Below are positions 54,218-63,162 of a stretch of 64,000 nucleotides of DNA, piece by piece. The stretch is from UBA11612 sp964475755 (GTDB lineage: Bacteria > Pseudomonadota > Alphaproteobacteria > Rhodospirillales > Rhodospirillaceae). Made by a program: the position numbers and the translations under genes. Position 1 is the stretch's first letter; every line of letters begins with the position of its first letter. The notes beneath the pieces were generated by a model, which had not been told where the DNA came from, did not search any database, and worked only from the letters and a program-made list of their open reading frames with translations. The DNA lies in NCBI GenBank assembly GCA_964475755.1, contig CAYYXR010000001.1, positions 186,001-250,000 of the forward strand, given 5' to 3'.

Positions 54218-54555
54218 TTATCCCCTCCGACGTCCTTGTGCTTGTCCTTATCGCGGATGCCGGGCGCGCCGAAGCGCTCGTCGAGCACGGCGTAGACCTC
54301 CTCCGGCTTGATGTCCTTGGCCGCCCAAAGCAAAAGCAGCATGTAGAGCAGGTCGGCGCTTTCCTCAAGCAGCCTGCCTCTGTCTTCGGCGACCGCGGCG
54401 AGGGCCGTTTCTAACCCTTCCTCACCGACCTTCTGGGCGATCTTGGTGATGCCCTTGGCGTACATTTTGGCGGTGTAGGACTGCGCGGGGTCGGCATCCT
54501 TGCGGCTGACCAGCACCTCATACAGCTCACGCAGAATTTTTTCGTTTTTACTCAT
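54214..54555 (-). CDS. hisE: Phosphoribosyl-ATP pyrophosphatase
   Basis: 113 residues. E-E-G-L-E-T-A-L-A-A and E-E-S-A-D-L-L-Y-M-L-L-L-L match the MazG-like HisE fold, with Y-T-A-K-M-Y-A-K-G near the N terminus. Second step of histidine synthesis. It overlaps the HIT gene by 4 bp. Confidence 0.94.
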   Translation of the reverse strand: MSKNEKILRELYEVLVSRKDADPAQSYTAKMYAKGITKIAQKVGEEGLETALAAVAEDRGRLLEESADLLYMLLLLWAAKDIKPEEVYAVLDERFGAPGIRDKDKHKDVGGDK

Positions 54556-54577
54556 GATCTGTCTCTCGTACTTTCCG

Positions 54578-55342
54578 CTACGCGGCTTCGCGCACGGGAA
54601 TGCCCGCCGCGGCTAAATAATCTTTCGCTTCCTTAATCGTATGCTGGCCGAAGTGAAAAATCGATGCGGCCAACACCGCCGTGGCATGCCCTTCGGAAAC
54701 GCCGGCGGCCAAATGCTCCAGCTCGCCCACGCCGCCCGAGGCAATGACGGGCACGTTTACCGCATCGGCCACCGCGCGGGTCAGCGGAATATCATAGCCC
54801 ACTTTGGTGCCGTCCCGGTCCATGGAGGTGAGCAGAATTTCCCCCGCGCCATAAGCGGTCATGCGCTGGGACCATTCCACCGCATCGATGCCGGTGGCGT
54901 TGCGCCCGCCGTGGGTGAAGATCTCGAACTTGCTTGAGTCGGCCTTCTTCGCATCCACCGCAACCACGATACATTGGCTGCCGAATTTTTCCGCCGCCTC
55001 CTTCACGAACTCCGGTGTTTTCACCGCAGCGGTGTTAATAGACACCTTGTCGGCACCGGCGAGCAGAAGCTTGCGGATATCGTCCACCGTGCGCACGCCG
55101 CCGCCCACCGTCAGCGGCATGAAGCACTTCTCGGCCGTGCGCGAAACAACGTCATAGAGCGTGTCGCGATTTTCATGGCTGGCGGTGATATCGAGAAAAC
55201 ACAATTCGTCCGCGCCGGCTTTGTCATACAGGCGCGCTTGTTCCACCGGATCGCCGGCATCGCGCAAATCGACAAAGTTCACGCCTTTGACCACGCGCCC
55301 GTCCTTGACGTCGAGGCAGGGAATGATGCGGATTTTCAGCAC
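54578..55342 (-). CDS. hisF: Imidazole glycerol phosphate synthase subunit HisF
   Basis: 254-residue TIM barrel. I-I-P-C-L-D-V-K-D-G-R-V-V-K-G and G-G-V-R-T-V-D-D-I, with catalytic Asp residues (D11, and D near 130: V-V-A-V-D-A-K). Forms the cyclase with the HisH glutaminase. Confidence 0.96.
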   Translation of the reverse strand: MLKIRIIPCLDVKDGRVVKGVNFVDLRDAGDPVEQARLYDKAGADELCFLDITASHENRDTLYDVVSRTAEKCFMPLTVGGGVRTVDDIRKLLLAGADKVSINTAAVKTPEFVKEAAEKFGSQCIVVAVDAKKADSSKFEIFTHGGRNATGIDAVEWSQRMTAYGAGEILLTSMDRDGTKVGYDIPLTRAVADAVNVPVIASGGVGELEHLAAGVSEGHATAVLAASIFHFGQHTIKEAKDYLAAAGIPVREAA

Positions 55343-55396
55343 GGCAAAGTCCTACGCGGTCCAAACAAAAGCGCGCGCTGGTATGGCGCACATTTC

Positions 55397-56119
55397 TCAG
55401 GCTTTCAACACGGCGATGGCGTCCTTCACGTCCAGCCGCCCATCATAGATGGCCCGCCCGGAAATCACCCCTGCAATGCCTGAGGCCGCTTCGGCTTTCA
55501 CCGCCTTGATATCCTCAATGGACGACACGCCGCCGGAGACAATGACAGGGATCGGCACGGCGCGGGCCAGCTCGGCCGAGGCAGCGACATTCGGGCCGCC
55601 CATGGCGCCGTCGCGGTCAATGTCGGTGTGAATGATGGCGGCCACGCCGGAATCAACAAACCTTTGCGCAAGATCGAGGGTGGACAGCTCGGACACATCG
55701 GCCCAGCCTTCGGTGGCCACTCTTCCATCGCGCGCATCGATGCCCACGGCCACGCGTCCCGGATAGGCGCGGCAAGCCTTGCGCACCAGATCTGGGTTTT
55801 TCACCGCCGCCGTGCCGAGGATGATGCGCGCCACGCCTGCGCTGAACCAGGATTCGATCGTCGCCATATCGCGCACGCCGCCGCCGAGCTGCACCGGAAT
55901 GCCGGCGGCGATGATGTCCTTGACCGCCGCGCTGTTCACCGGCGCGCCCTTGAACGCGCCGTTGAGATCGACCACGTGAATCCATTCCGCGCCCACATCG
56001 GCGAACTTTAGCGCCTGATCGGCGGGCGAGAGATTGAACACCGTCGCCTTTTCCATGTCGCCTTTCAAAAGGCGAACGCAGACGCCGTCTTTCAGATCGA
56101 TGGCGGGAAACAAAATCAT
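55397..56119 (-). CDS. hisA: Phosphoribosylformimino-5-aminoimidazole carboxamide ribotide isomerase
   Basis: 240-residue TIM barrel: L-F-P-A-I-D-L-K-D-G-V-C-V-R, G-G-V-R, H-T-D-I-D-R-D-G and S-G-G-V-S-S. It is an Amadori isomerase in histidine synthesis, placed between hisF and hisH. Confidence 0.96.
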   Translation of the reverse strand: MILFPAIDLKDGVCVRLLKGDMEKATVFNLSPADQALKFADVGAEWIHVVDLNGAFKGAPVNSAAVKDIIAAGIPVQLGGGVRDMATIESWFSAGVARIILGTAAVKNPDLVRKACRAYPGRVAVGIDARDGRVATEGWADVSELSTLDLAQRFVDSGVAAIIHTDIDRDGAMGGPNVAASAELARAVPIPVIVSGGVSSIEDIKAVKAEAASGIAGVISGRAIYDGRLDVKDAIAVLKA

Positions 56120-56136
56120 GGGAACTTCTAACTTTT

Positions 56137-56796
56137 TTAGGGCGTCCAGGCCAGGAAGTTGGCGATGAGTTTGAGGCCGAGCGCCTGACTCTTTTCCGGG
56201 TGAAACTGCGTGCCGACCATATTCCCGCGCCCGACCGCCGCCGTGACCAGTTGTCCATAATTCGTCGTAGCGAGCAGATCGGACTCATCATCGCAGTGCA
56301 TGTGATAGCTGTGCACGAAATAGGCGTGGGCGCTGGGCTCGATGCCCGCAAAAATGGGGTGGGGGCGGGTGAAGGTCAGCTCGTTCCACCCCATGTGCGG
56401 GACCCGATAGCCGGTGCCCGCCGGGCTTTCCTCACCGCGGGGCTCGAGCGCAACAATTTGCGCGTTTAACCATGACAATCCGCGCGTTTTACCGTGCTCA
56501 AAACCCTCTTTAGCCATCAACTGCATGCCCACACAGATGCCGAGAAAGGGTTTTTTGTGCACAAAAACCGCGTCATTCAGCGCCTCAACCATACCGTCGA
56601 GGGCTGCTAAACCGCGCTTACAGTCGGCAAAAGCGCCGACACCGGGCAGCACAATGCGCTCCGCACCGGCGACTTTGTCCGGATCGGCCGTGACAACAAC
56701 GTCGATGCGCGCACCGGATTCGCGCGCCGCACGCTCAAAAGCCTTGGCCGCGGACCGCAAATTTCCCGATCCGTAATCGATTATGGCGACGGTCAT
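56137..56796 (-). CDS. hisH: Imidazole glycerol phosphate synthase subunit HisH
   Basis: 219-residue class I glutamine amidotransferase. Nucleophile in G-I-C-V-G-M-Q-L-M, with His and Glu in G-T-Q-F-H-P-E-K-S. Y-G-S-G-N-L-R-S near the N terminus is characteristic. Supplies ammonia to HisF. Confidence 0.96.
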   Translation of the reverse strand: MTVAIIDYGSGNLRSAAKAFERAARESGARIDVVVTADPDKVAGAERIVLPGVGAFADCKRGLAALDGMVEALNDAVFVHKKPFLGICVGMQLMAKEGFEHGKTRGLSWLNAQIVALEPRGEESPAGTGYRVPHMGWNELTFTRPHPIFAGIEPSAHAYFVHSYHMHCDDESDLLATTNYGQLVTAAVGRGNMVGTQFHPEKSQALGLKLIANFLAWTP

Positions 56797-56817
56797 TTTC
56801 CGCTAAATGATTAAGAG

Positions 56818-57417
56818 CTAAAGGCTGCCGCCCAACGTGCCCTTGGTGGACGGAATGGCATCAGCCTTGCGCGGATCGATCTCCACCGCCTGGCGTAATG
56901 CCCGGGCAAGGCCTTTAAAGCATGATTCCACAATATGATGGTTGTTCTCACCGTACTTGTTCCAGACATGGAGCGTCGCCCCGGCGGCTTGCGCAAAGGC
57001 TTGGAACCACTCCTTAAATAGCTCCGTGTCCATCTCGCCCAGTTTGGGTTTGCTGAACTCCACTTTCCAAATCAAATAGGGGCGATTGGACAAATCTATG
57101 GCGACTTCGCTCAAGGTTTCGTCCATCGGCACAACAGCAGAGCCATAGCGCGCAATGCCCTTGCGATCGCCGAGCGCCTTGGCTACGGCCTCACCGATGC
57201 AGATCGCACTATCTTCTGTGGTGTGGTGAAAATCGATATGCAGGTCGCCCTTGGCCTCAACGGTTAAGTCCATAAGGCTGTGCCGCGAAAGCTGCTCAAG
57301 CATATGATCTAGAAAACCGATACCGGTGGAGACAGTATACTGCCCTGTCCCATCCAGATTGACGGTTGCCTTAATCTGCGTTTCCTTCGTGTTTCGTTCA
57401 ACGCTTGTTTTGCGCAT
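56818..57417 (-). CDS. hisB: Imidazoleglycerol-phosphate dehydratase
   Basis: 199 residues, monofunctional HisB. The metal motifs H-H-T-T-E-D (about residue 70) and H-H-I-V-E-S (about 160) are present, as is F-L-D-H-M-L-E-Q-L-S-R-H near the N terminus. First gene of the his run, reading away from the 57.4-57.7 kb region. Confidence 0.96.
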   Translation of the reverse strand: MRKTSVERNTKETQIKATVNLDGTGQYTVSTGIGFLDHMLEQLSRHSLMDLTVEAKGDLHIDFHHTTEDSAICIGEAVAKALGDRKGIARYGSAVVPMDETLSEVAIDLSNRPYLIWKVEFSKPKLGEMDTELFKEWFQAFAQAAGATLHVWNKYGENNHHIVESCFKGLARALRQAVEIDPRKADAIPSTKGTLGGSL

Positions 57418-57713
57418 AGACGCCGCTCCATCGGCCGCACATACAGTTTTGAGAATAAATATCAGTAACTTATTGAATAATTCTGCCCCGACCGGTGGGC
57501 CGGAGATGTCCTTCTAGCAGGTCATCTACCTCCAAGCCACCTGGGATTGATTTGACACGTGTAAAAACACCCCAGCAATGCTTGCGCGCGAACCGGTTTC
57601 GATTCATTTTACGGGTGCGGTCTACACAACATAAGCGCCGTTAACGGCCATGCCGCAGTCAGCACAAGAAACAAAAATCAGCGTATCTGTAATAACAATC
57701 TCAGAGTGGGTAT
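57418..57713 (+). other. Divergent intergenic region hisB / XRE regulator
   Basis: 296 bp with no gene. It should carry both promoters; no clear -35/-10 pair stands out. The region is AT-richer than its flanks. Confidence 0.4.
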
Positions 57714-58193
57714 ATGGAGTCGACAGGCATCGCAATGAAATCCCGTGGCAGAGGCCGGCAGCCCGGCACCAGGGGCGGAGGTCCTGATCCGATAGACATT
57801 CATGTCGGTAAGCGGATTAAGCTTCGCCGCACGTTGTTGCACATCAGCCAGGAACAATTGGCCGGCGACATTGGCGTAACTTTCCAACAAGTCCAAAAAT
57901 ACGAAAGCGGCCACAATCGCGTCAGTGCGAGCAGATTGTTCGATATCTCTCGCGTTTTGGATTGTCCCATATCGTATTTCTTTGAAGACATCGGTCCGGA
58001 AACAACGAGCGATCGTTCGACGCCTTCGTCACGAAGCAGTGAAGGCGTCGAAGAAGAGGCTGCATCGTTTGACAGCGATCCAATGCAACGCACCGAGACA
58101 TTGGAATTGGTTCGCGCATATTGGAGACTCAGCAATGCCGAGCTCCGTCAGAATGTTTTGGAACTCCTAACCAATATTTCAAAGCGCGAGTAG
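57714..58193 (+). CDS. XRE-family HTH regulator, paralogue of 20808 gene
   Basis: 159 residues. HTH with I-H-V-G-K-R-I-K-L-R-R-T-L-L, T-F-Q-Q-V-Q-K-Y-E-S-G-H-N-R and S-R-V-L-D-C-P-I-S-Y-F-F-E, almost the same as in the regulator before metK. The C-terminal part also matches (R-T-E-T-L-E-L-V-R-A-Y-W). ATG 57714 is the first of two starts (the other is 57735). Target unknown. Confidence 0.88.
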   Translation: MESTGIAMKSRGRGRQPGTRGGGPDPIDIHVGKRIKLRRTLLHISQEQLAGDIGVTFQQVQKYESGHNRVSASRLFDISRVLDCPISYFFEDIGPETTSDRSTPSSRSSEGVEEEAASFDSDPMQRTETLELVRAYWRLSNAELRQNVLELLTNISKRE

Positions 58194-58205
58194 CATGGGT
58201 TTATG

Positions 58206-58254
58206 GTGCCGGGTGCGAGTTTGATTTGAGTTCATTGCACCCGCACCGTTCTCC
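58206..58254. terminator. Possible convergent terminator
   Basis: GGTG..GGGTGC pairing with GCACCC..CACC across a loop, between the converging XRE gene and response regulator. No T-run follows on either strand, so it may need Rho. Confidence 0.35.
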
Positions 58255-58262
58255 TTATCGAT

Positions 58263-58994
58263 TTACGGCTCCAGTCTGTACCCGCCGGCTTCGGTAATTA
58301 GAAGCCGCGCGTCTGCGGGGTTTTCTTCGATCTTTTGGCGCAAACGATAGATATGCGTTTCAAGCGTATGTGTTGTCACTACCGCTTTGTAGCCCCACAC
58401 TTCTCCTAACAGAGTCTCCCGCGGCACCATCTTTTTACCGACTCTGTATAGATATTTCAGGATTGCCGTTTCTTTCTCGGTTAATCGTGTTTTGTTTCCG
58501 TTTTTATGTACCAACAGCTTTGCCGACGGATGAAATCTATAAGGGCCCACCACAAAAATCGCGTCATCCGATTTATCATGCTGTCTTAAGTGCGCACGGA
58601 CACGGGCGAGCAGGACGGCCATCCTAAACGGTTTGGTGATATAATCGTTTGCGCCGGCGTCCAGTCCTTGGATAGTGTCCTCGTCTGAATCGGCGGCTGT
58701 GAGAATTATGATTGGCGAGTGTACGCCACGTTCCCGCATTTGGCGGCAAACTTGCCGACCGTCCATATCGGGCAAGCCGACATCCAGCAAAATGATGTCA
58801 TATACTTTCTCACACGCCTTTCTTAACCCTCCAGAGCCATCCGCGGCTTCGTCAATGGATGCAAAATCTTCTTCCGCACCCAATTGATCCTTCAGCGTTT
58901 CACGCAACAACGTATCGTCATCAACGATGAGGGCTGTTCTCGCGGAAGTCACTTGCAACGTCTCCTTTGTGACCGCCTGACGTTTGTGGGGCAC
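58263..58994 (-). CDS. OmpR-family two-component response regulator
   Basis: 243 residues. Receiver domain: D-D-D near the N terminus, phosphorylated Asp in I-I-L-L-D-V-G-L-P, and Lys in Y-I-T-K-P-F. Winged-helix C-terminal domain: L-T-E-K-E-T-A-I-L-K-Y-L and T-H-I-Y-R-L-R-Q-K-I. No sensor kinase is in the window. The exact start is uncertain because the first about 17 residues are not conserved. Confidence 0.9.
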   Translation of the reverse strand: MPHKRQAVTKETLQVTSARTALIVDDDTLLRETLKDQLGAEEDFASIDEAADGSGGLRKACEKVYDIILLDVGLPDMDGRQVCRQMRERGVHSPIIILTAADSDEDTIQGLDAGANDYITKPFRMAVLLARVRAHLRQHDKSDDAIFVVGPYRFHPSAKLLVHKNGNKTRLTEKETAILKYLYRVGKKMVPRETLLGEVWGYKAVVTTHTLETHIYRLRQKIEENPADARLLITEAGGYRLEP

Positions 58995-59103
58995 ACTGTG
59001 ATGCTGGCAAGAACGAAACCCGCCAGCCCAGTTCTCTTACGCATACCGCTCTGACCCATTGGAAACCAACGTAAAAATCTCTTCTATGGAGATGAGATCA
59101 CTC

Positions 59104-59124
59104 TGAGACTATATACAGGTCTCA
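59104..59124. promoter_or_regulatory. Inverted repeat upstream of ribA
   Basis: TGAGAC (59104-59109) and GTCTCA (59119-59124) form perfect 6-bp arms around a 9-bp spacer, 20 bp before the ribA ATG. It could be an operator or a small hairpin. Confidence 0.3.
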
Positions 59125-59144
59125 AACAACCAAACGAAATTTAA

Positions 59145-60275
59145 ATGGATTCAACACCTTCTCCATCTCTGCGTCTGATCAACGCTGAGCTCGTCGAACG
59201 GGCCATCGGAGAGCTCCGGCGCGGTTCGGCCGTTGTGATTTACGATGCGGCAACACCATCCAATGCCGTGCTGGCGTGTGCCGCAGAAACAATCGATACA
59301 CTGCCGCCGCCGCTCTTTGATTCACCTAAGGCGGGACATTGTACGTTGATCATTACCGGTCGCCGCGCTGCCGTTTTGGGCTTGAGCGAACCCACCATTC
59401 CCGCCGTGCAAATCATGCTGGATGCGAACACATCCCTGGAATTTATGCAGCGTCTCATCGGCCCGAATGCCGAAGACATTATGGCAAATCCGTCAAATCT
59501 ATCTGTTAGACCGGGGCCCCTCGACGGAACTTATGCCTCTGCCGTTGGGTTGTCCAAAATCGCCCGGCTGTTGCCGGCAATCGTGGCCGCGCCCATTGAA
59601 GCGACGGACCCCTTGTCTTGGGCGGATAGCGAAAATCGTATTTGTGTTTCGTCCCAAGCGATCGACTCATATGAACGCGCGACTGCAGACGAATTGCAAA
59701 TCATCAGTCAAGCGAAGGTACCGTTGGCGGCTTGCGAAGATACACGTATCGTTTCTTTCCGTCCCAAAGACGGAGGAGCCGAGCATTTGGCACTGGTTAT
59801 TGGTTCGCCTGATTTCAACAAACCCGTACTAACGCGACTTCATTCCGAGTGCTTTACGGGAGATTTACTTGGCTCACTTCGATGTGATTGCGGTGATCAA
59901 CTCGGCGGCGCCATCGAAGCAATTGCAAAAGAGGGAAGTGGCGTGCTGCTTTATCTTGCACAGGAGGGGCGAGGCATTGGACTCGTAAATAAGCTTCGGG
60001 CTTACGCGCTGCAGGATCAGGGGTTCGATACCGTAGATGCCAACGAGCAGCTCGGGTTCGATGATGATGAGCGCATTTATTTGCCGGCGGTTCGTATGTT
60101 GCGCACCCTTGGGTGCAATCGCGTGCGCTTATTGACAAATAACCCTGCCAAAGCAGGTGCGCTTGTCCGCCATGGAATTGAGGTGACCGAACGCGTTCCT
60201 CACGTTTTTCCATCCAATGAACATAACCGTCAGTACCTTCAAACTAAGGCCAAACGTTCTGGGCACTTATTTTGA
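59145..60275 (+). CDS. ribA: GTP cyclohydrolase II with degenerate RibB-like N-terminal region
   Basis: 376 residues; opens the riboflavin pathway. The C-terminal GCH2 domain has zinc cysteines (S-E-C-F-T-G-D and R-C-D-C-G-D), Q-E-G-R-G-I-G-L-V-N-K and L-L-T-N-N-P-A-K. The N-terminal about 170 residues have the layout of a DHBP synthase (RibB) but lack its acidic D-D-x-x-R-E-N-E signature, so it is likely inactive. The stop overlaps the next gene. Confidence 0.9.
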   Translation: MDSTPSPSLRLINAELVERAIGELRRGSAVVIYDAATPSNAVLACAAETIDTLPPPLFDSPKAGHCTLIITGRRAAVLGLSEPTIPAVQIMLDANTSLEFMQRLIGPNAEDIMANPSNLSVRPGPLDGTYASAVGLSKIARLLPAIVAAPIEATDPLSWADSENRICVSSQAIDSYERATADELQIISQAKVPLAACEDTRIVSFRPKDGGAEHLALVIGSPDFNKPVLTRLHSECFTGDLLGSLRCDCGDQLGGAIEAIAKEGSGVLLYLAQEGRGIGLVNKLRAYALQDQGFDTVDANEQLGFDDDERIYLPAVRMLRTLGCNRVRLLTNNPAKAGALVRHGIEVTERVPHVFPSNEHNRQYLQTKAKRSGHLF

Positions 60276-60814
60276 TCGAGCAATCGCCTGAGAAAATTGA
60301 GCATATCTTAGTTAAAGCCAGCACGCCGGGTTCGCATGATGGCGTTCTGTTTGCGGGTCACCTTCAATATAAGTGCAAATTGGGCCGAAGCGGAATTAGG
60401 GCACACAAAACCGAGGGTGACGGCGCAACGCCGGCCGGAACATTTCCTCTGCGGCACGTGTTTTATAGGGGCGACCGTCTCGGCCCAATCGCAACAGATC
60501 TGCCGTGCAGTGAAATAGGCGAATCTGATGGATGGTGCGATGAACCCGATGATCCCTTGTACAATAGAAAGGTGATATTGCCTCATTCATCAAGTACAGA
60601 AAGAATGTGGCGGGACGACAATCAATACGATGTGGTTGTGGTGTTGGGCCACAATGACGATCCTGTCGTCCCGCGCAAAGGAAGCGCTATTTTTTTGCAC
60701 GTTAAAAACAGCAACGGGAACGCCACTGCTGGATGCATCGCTTTAACCCGCGATGAAATCCTCAATGTTCTACGAATAGTCCGTTCAGACTGCACTTTGG
60801 AAATTCAGGATTGA
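60272..60814 (+). CDS. L,D-transpeptidase (YkuD)-like protein
   Basis: 180 residues. YkuD catalytic region: I-F-L-H-V-K-N ... N-A-T-A-G-C-I-A-L (His and Cys). No signal peptide is visible, which is unusual for an enzyme acting on peptidoglycan. A TTG start overlaps the ribA stop (TTGA). Confidence 0.8.
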   Translation: MIEQSPEKIEHILVKASTPGSHDGVLFAGHLQYKCKLGRSGIRAHKTEGDGATPAGTFPLRHVFYRGDRLGPIATDLPCSEIGESDGWCDEPDDPLYNRKVILPHSSSTERMWRDDNQYDVVVVLGHNDDPVVPRKGSAIFLHVKNSNGNATAGCIALTRDEILNVLRIVRSDCTLEIQD

Positions 60815-60826
60815 GATTCACCGGCG

Positions 60827-61525
60827 CTATTGGCGGGGTCCAAATATTGCGCTTCCGACGCGGACATGTGTGGCGCCCAAAGTGATAGCGATTTCAAAAT
60901 CAGAACTCATTCCCATGCTGAGACATTGAAGCTGATTTCGATGAGCTAATTCTCGGAGAAACGCAAAGTGTGGCGATGGCTCTTCACCTTGCGGCGGAAT
61001 ACACATTAGTCCTTGAACCGGAAGTTTCCACTTTTGCCGGCACGCCTCGATAAAGTCCTTGGCTTCGGATGGATCAATGCCCGCTTTTTGTTGCTCGCGA
61101 CCCGTGTTTATTTGAACGAAACACTTCAAATGGCGGTTTTGTTTGTGCATCTCGTCAGCGAGCTTTTCCGCAAGTTTCGGGCGGTCAATGGAATGGATGA
61201 CGTCGAAGTGAGCGACCGCGTCCCTAACCTTATTGGTTTGCAGCGGCCCAATCATATGTAACACAATGTCGCGAACGCTTTTTCTGATCTCCGGCCACTT
61301 TTCCATCGCTTCCTGCACGCGATTTTCACCAAAATGGCGTTGTCCCAATTGAATAATAGGCAAGATTTTTTCTGCTGGGAATGTCTTGGATACAGCGATA
61401 AGCACAGCATCAGATGGCTTTCGACCGCCGGCAATTGCACTTTTGCTGATGCGGCGATTGACGTCTTCTAAAGCGGATGAGGTGGGCTCGGTCAAAGTGG
61501 AAGCTTTTGGAAACGGTGTATGCAC
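60827..61525 (-). CDS. yggS: YggS-family PLP-binding protein
   Basis: 232 residues of the PLP homeostasis protein family. Lys in L-I-A-V-S-K-T-F-P-A binds PLP; G-E-N-R-V-Q-E and S-M-G-M-S-S-D-F-E are signatures. The chosen ATG at 61525 may be a few codons too early. Its start overlaps that of the divergent ThiE-like gene by 6 bp. Confidence 0.9.
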   Translation of the reverse strand: MHTPFPKASTLTEPTSSALEDVNRRISKSAIAGGRKPSDAVLIAVSKTFPAEKILPIIQLGQRHFGENRVQEAMEKWPEIRKSVRDIVLHMIGPLQTNKVRDAVAHFDVIHSIDRPKLAEKLADEMHKQNRHLKCFVQINTGREQQKAGIDPSEAKDFIEACRQKWKLPVQGLMCIPPQGEEPSPHFAFLRELAHRNQLQCLSMGMSSDFEIAITLGATHVRVGSAIFGPRQ

Positions 61526-62152
61526 TACACGCTAACAAACGCACATCGGAAGCTCAAATGCCGTCGTGGCACATGGCGCTCGAAAAATCATATTCCGTCT
61601 ATTCTACTTATGACGGACGAAAAACGCCTGGCCAATCCTGAAAAAGCCGCTGAATCTCTACCGCGCGGCGCTGGAATCATTTTCCGGCACTATGAGGACC
61701 CCAACAGAATCGATATTGCGCGGCGTCTCCAAGCCATTTGCCGCCGGCGAGGTCTTCTCTTTATCGTCGGGGGCGATTGGAAACTGGCGGCACGCCTTGA
61801 TGCTGACGGCCTTCATCTTCCTTTATTCGCATTGAAGGACAGAGCTGTGCAACCAGGTGCGCGCCTCTGGCAACGACAAGGCCGGAAAATTCTAACCGCG
61901 GCAGCACATGGGATTGCAGAAGTGCGGCGTGCAAAAGAAATGCAGGCAGACGCCGCAGTTCTTTCCCCAGTATTTCGCACAAAAAGTCACCCGAACCGAA
62001 GGCCTCTCGGTCCATTGCGATGTGCTTCAATCGCACACCGCATACACATAGCTATTGTTCTTCTCGGCGGAATTGATGAGAGGACCTTTGCGGCCTTGCC
62101 GCAGACATCCTGTGTGGGAATTGCAGGGATTGGTTTTGTTTCGCCCAGCTAA
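61520..62152 (+). CDS. Thiamine phosphate synthase (ThiE/TenI)-like protein
   Basis: 210-residue TIM-barrel protein: L-L-M-T-D-E-K-R, A-D-G-L-H-L-P, T-A-A-A-H-G-I-A-E and A-V-L-S-P-V-F-R-T-K-S-H. The C-terminal L-L-G-G-I-D-E is also conserved. It could be TenI-like rather than a true synthase. The N-terminal 25 residues are not conserved. Confidence 0.78.
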   Translation: MHYTLTNAHRKLKCRRGTWRSKNHIPSILLMTDEKRLANPEKAAESLPRGAGIIFRHYEDPNRIDIARRLQAICRRRGLLFIVGGDWKLAARLDADGLHLPLFALKDRAVQPGARLWQRQGRKILTAAAHGIAEVRRAKEMQADAAVLSPVFRTKSHPNRRPLGPLRCASIAHRIHIAIVLLGGIDERTFAALPQTSCVGIAGIGFVSPS

Positions 62153-62156
62153 AAGA

Positions 62157-62927
62157 CTAGAAGCGGAGTTGTACGCCTACCCGTGCGCCGGTGCCTTGGG
62201 GCGCCGACACGCCGTTGGGAACTGCGAATGCGGGAGCGTCGTGGCCTTGCATGTCGTAAAACGCATCCGCGTTCAATCGCACACGCGGCGAAATCTGATA
62301 GTTACCGCCAATTGTCCACTGCCTGCTGTCGATTTGTTGTTCGGCCACGCCGAGCCCGACGTCTGATTGAGACGAGGCGTATGTAAGTCTCAAATCCAAA
62401 TTGCCGGATTCATATCCGAAGCCGGCCTCCCACCCTTCGCGATTTTGAATGAGGCCAAAGGTTGAAACGTCACTAATGCCGCCGCGTAAATAAAATCCGG
62501 CGTATCCAACTGAAGCGCCAAAGTTCCACGCTGTGCCAGGCCGCAAGGAAAGCGTCGACGGGTGATCGGATACCCCGCCATAAACGCCAAAACGGCTACC
62601 TCGGTAGTCCGTCACAAAACTGCTGGAGATATCGAGGGTGTCACCCAAGGCAATCCCACCCGACGGGCCGTGGGAAACACTTGCCGTCATCGTTTCCCCG
62701 GGCAGCATGCCAAAGGCGAGCGACCGGGACGACGGCGTTAGATACCCAACTGCCACGGATTCAATGGTTGAAACTGTCAGAGTAGAACTGAAATCGCTAT
62801 TGCTCGAGCGCGTCATCAAATCGGGAACATCGCCCGTCTTTAGATCAGCAGCGCGCACAGGCCCGCTCACCGCAGCCATAATAGCAGCGGAGGCGAGTGC
62901 AATGAATATGGCTTTCTGTTTGCGCAT
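62157..62927 (-). CDS. Outer-membrane beta-barrel (porin-like) protein
   Basis: 256 residues. Signal peptide (about 1-26, ending V-R-A-A), alternating hydrophobic and aromatic beta strands (F-G-V-Y-G-G-V; L-R-L-T-Y-A), and a C-terminal Phe (V-Q-L-R-F) as required for BAM-dependent insertion. Shorter than classical trimeric porins. Similar in style to the next gene upstream. Confidence 0.78.
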   Translation of the reverse strand: MRKQKAIFIALASAAIMAAVSGPVRAADLKTGDVPDLMTRSSNSDFSSTLTVSTIESVAVGYLTPSSRSLAFGMLPGETMTASVSHGPSGGIALGDTLDISSSFVTDYRGSRFGVYGGVSDHPSTLSLRPGTAWNFGASVGYAGFYLRGGISDVSTFGLIQNREGWEAGFGYESGNLDLRLTYASSQSDVGLGVAEQQIDSRQWTIGGNYQISPRVRLNADAFYDMQGHDAPAFAVPNGVSAPQGTGARVGVQLRF

Positions 62928-63162
62928 TGCAGTTCAGCATTAAATACGGGCTCGGTTGAAATTCGCACCGCACAACGTGAGGGTCAACATGGCCCTGTAT
63001 TACAAACGCATATCCTGTGCCTTTGTGACAAATAATCCACAGTTGCCAGGGTATTGCGCTGCAAAGTGTTGCAAAAAGAACAAGTGCGGATTGGAAGATT
63101 TATTCAACTGAAACGGTATTGTCGCAATCTGGCTTGGCTAGGCAGCGACTCGACCCTGGGGG
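62928..63162 (-). other. Intergenic region between two porin-like genes
   Basis: 235 bp with no gene. It should hold the promoter of the shorter porin-like gene. AT-rich blocks occur (for example TTTATTCAACTG near 63101). Confidence 0.4.
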
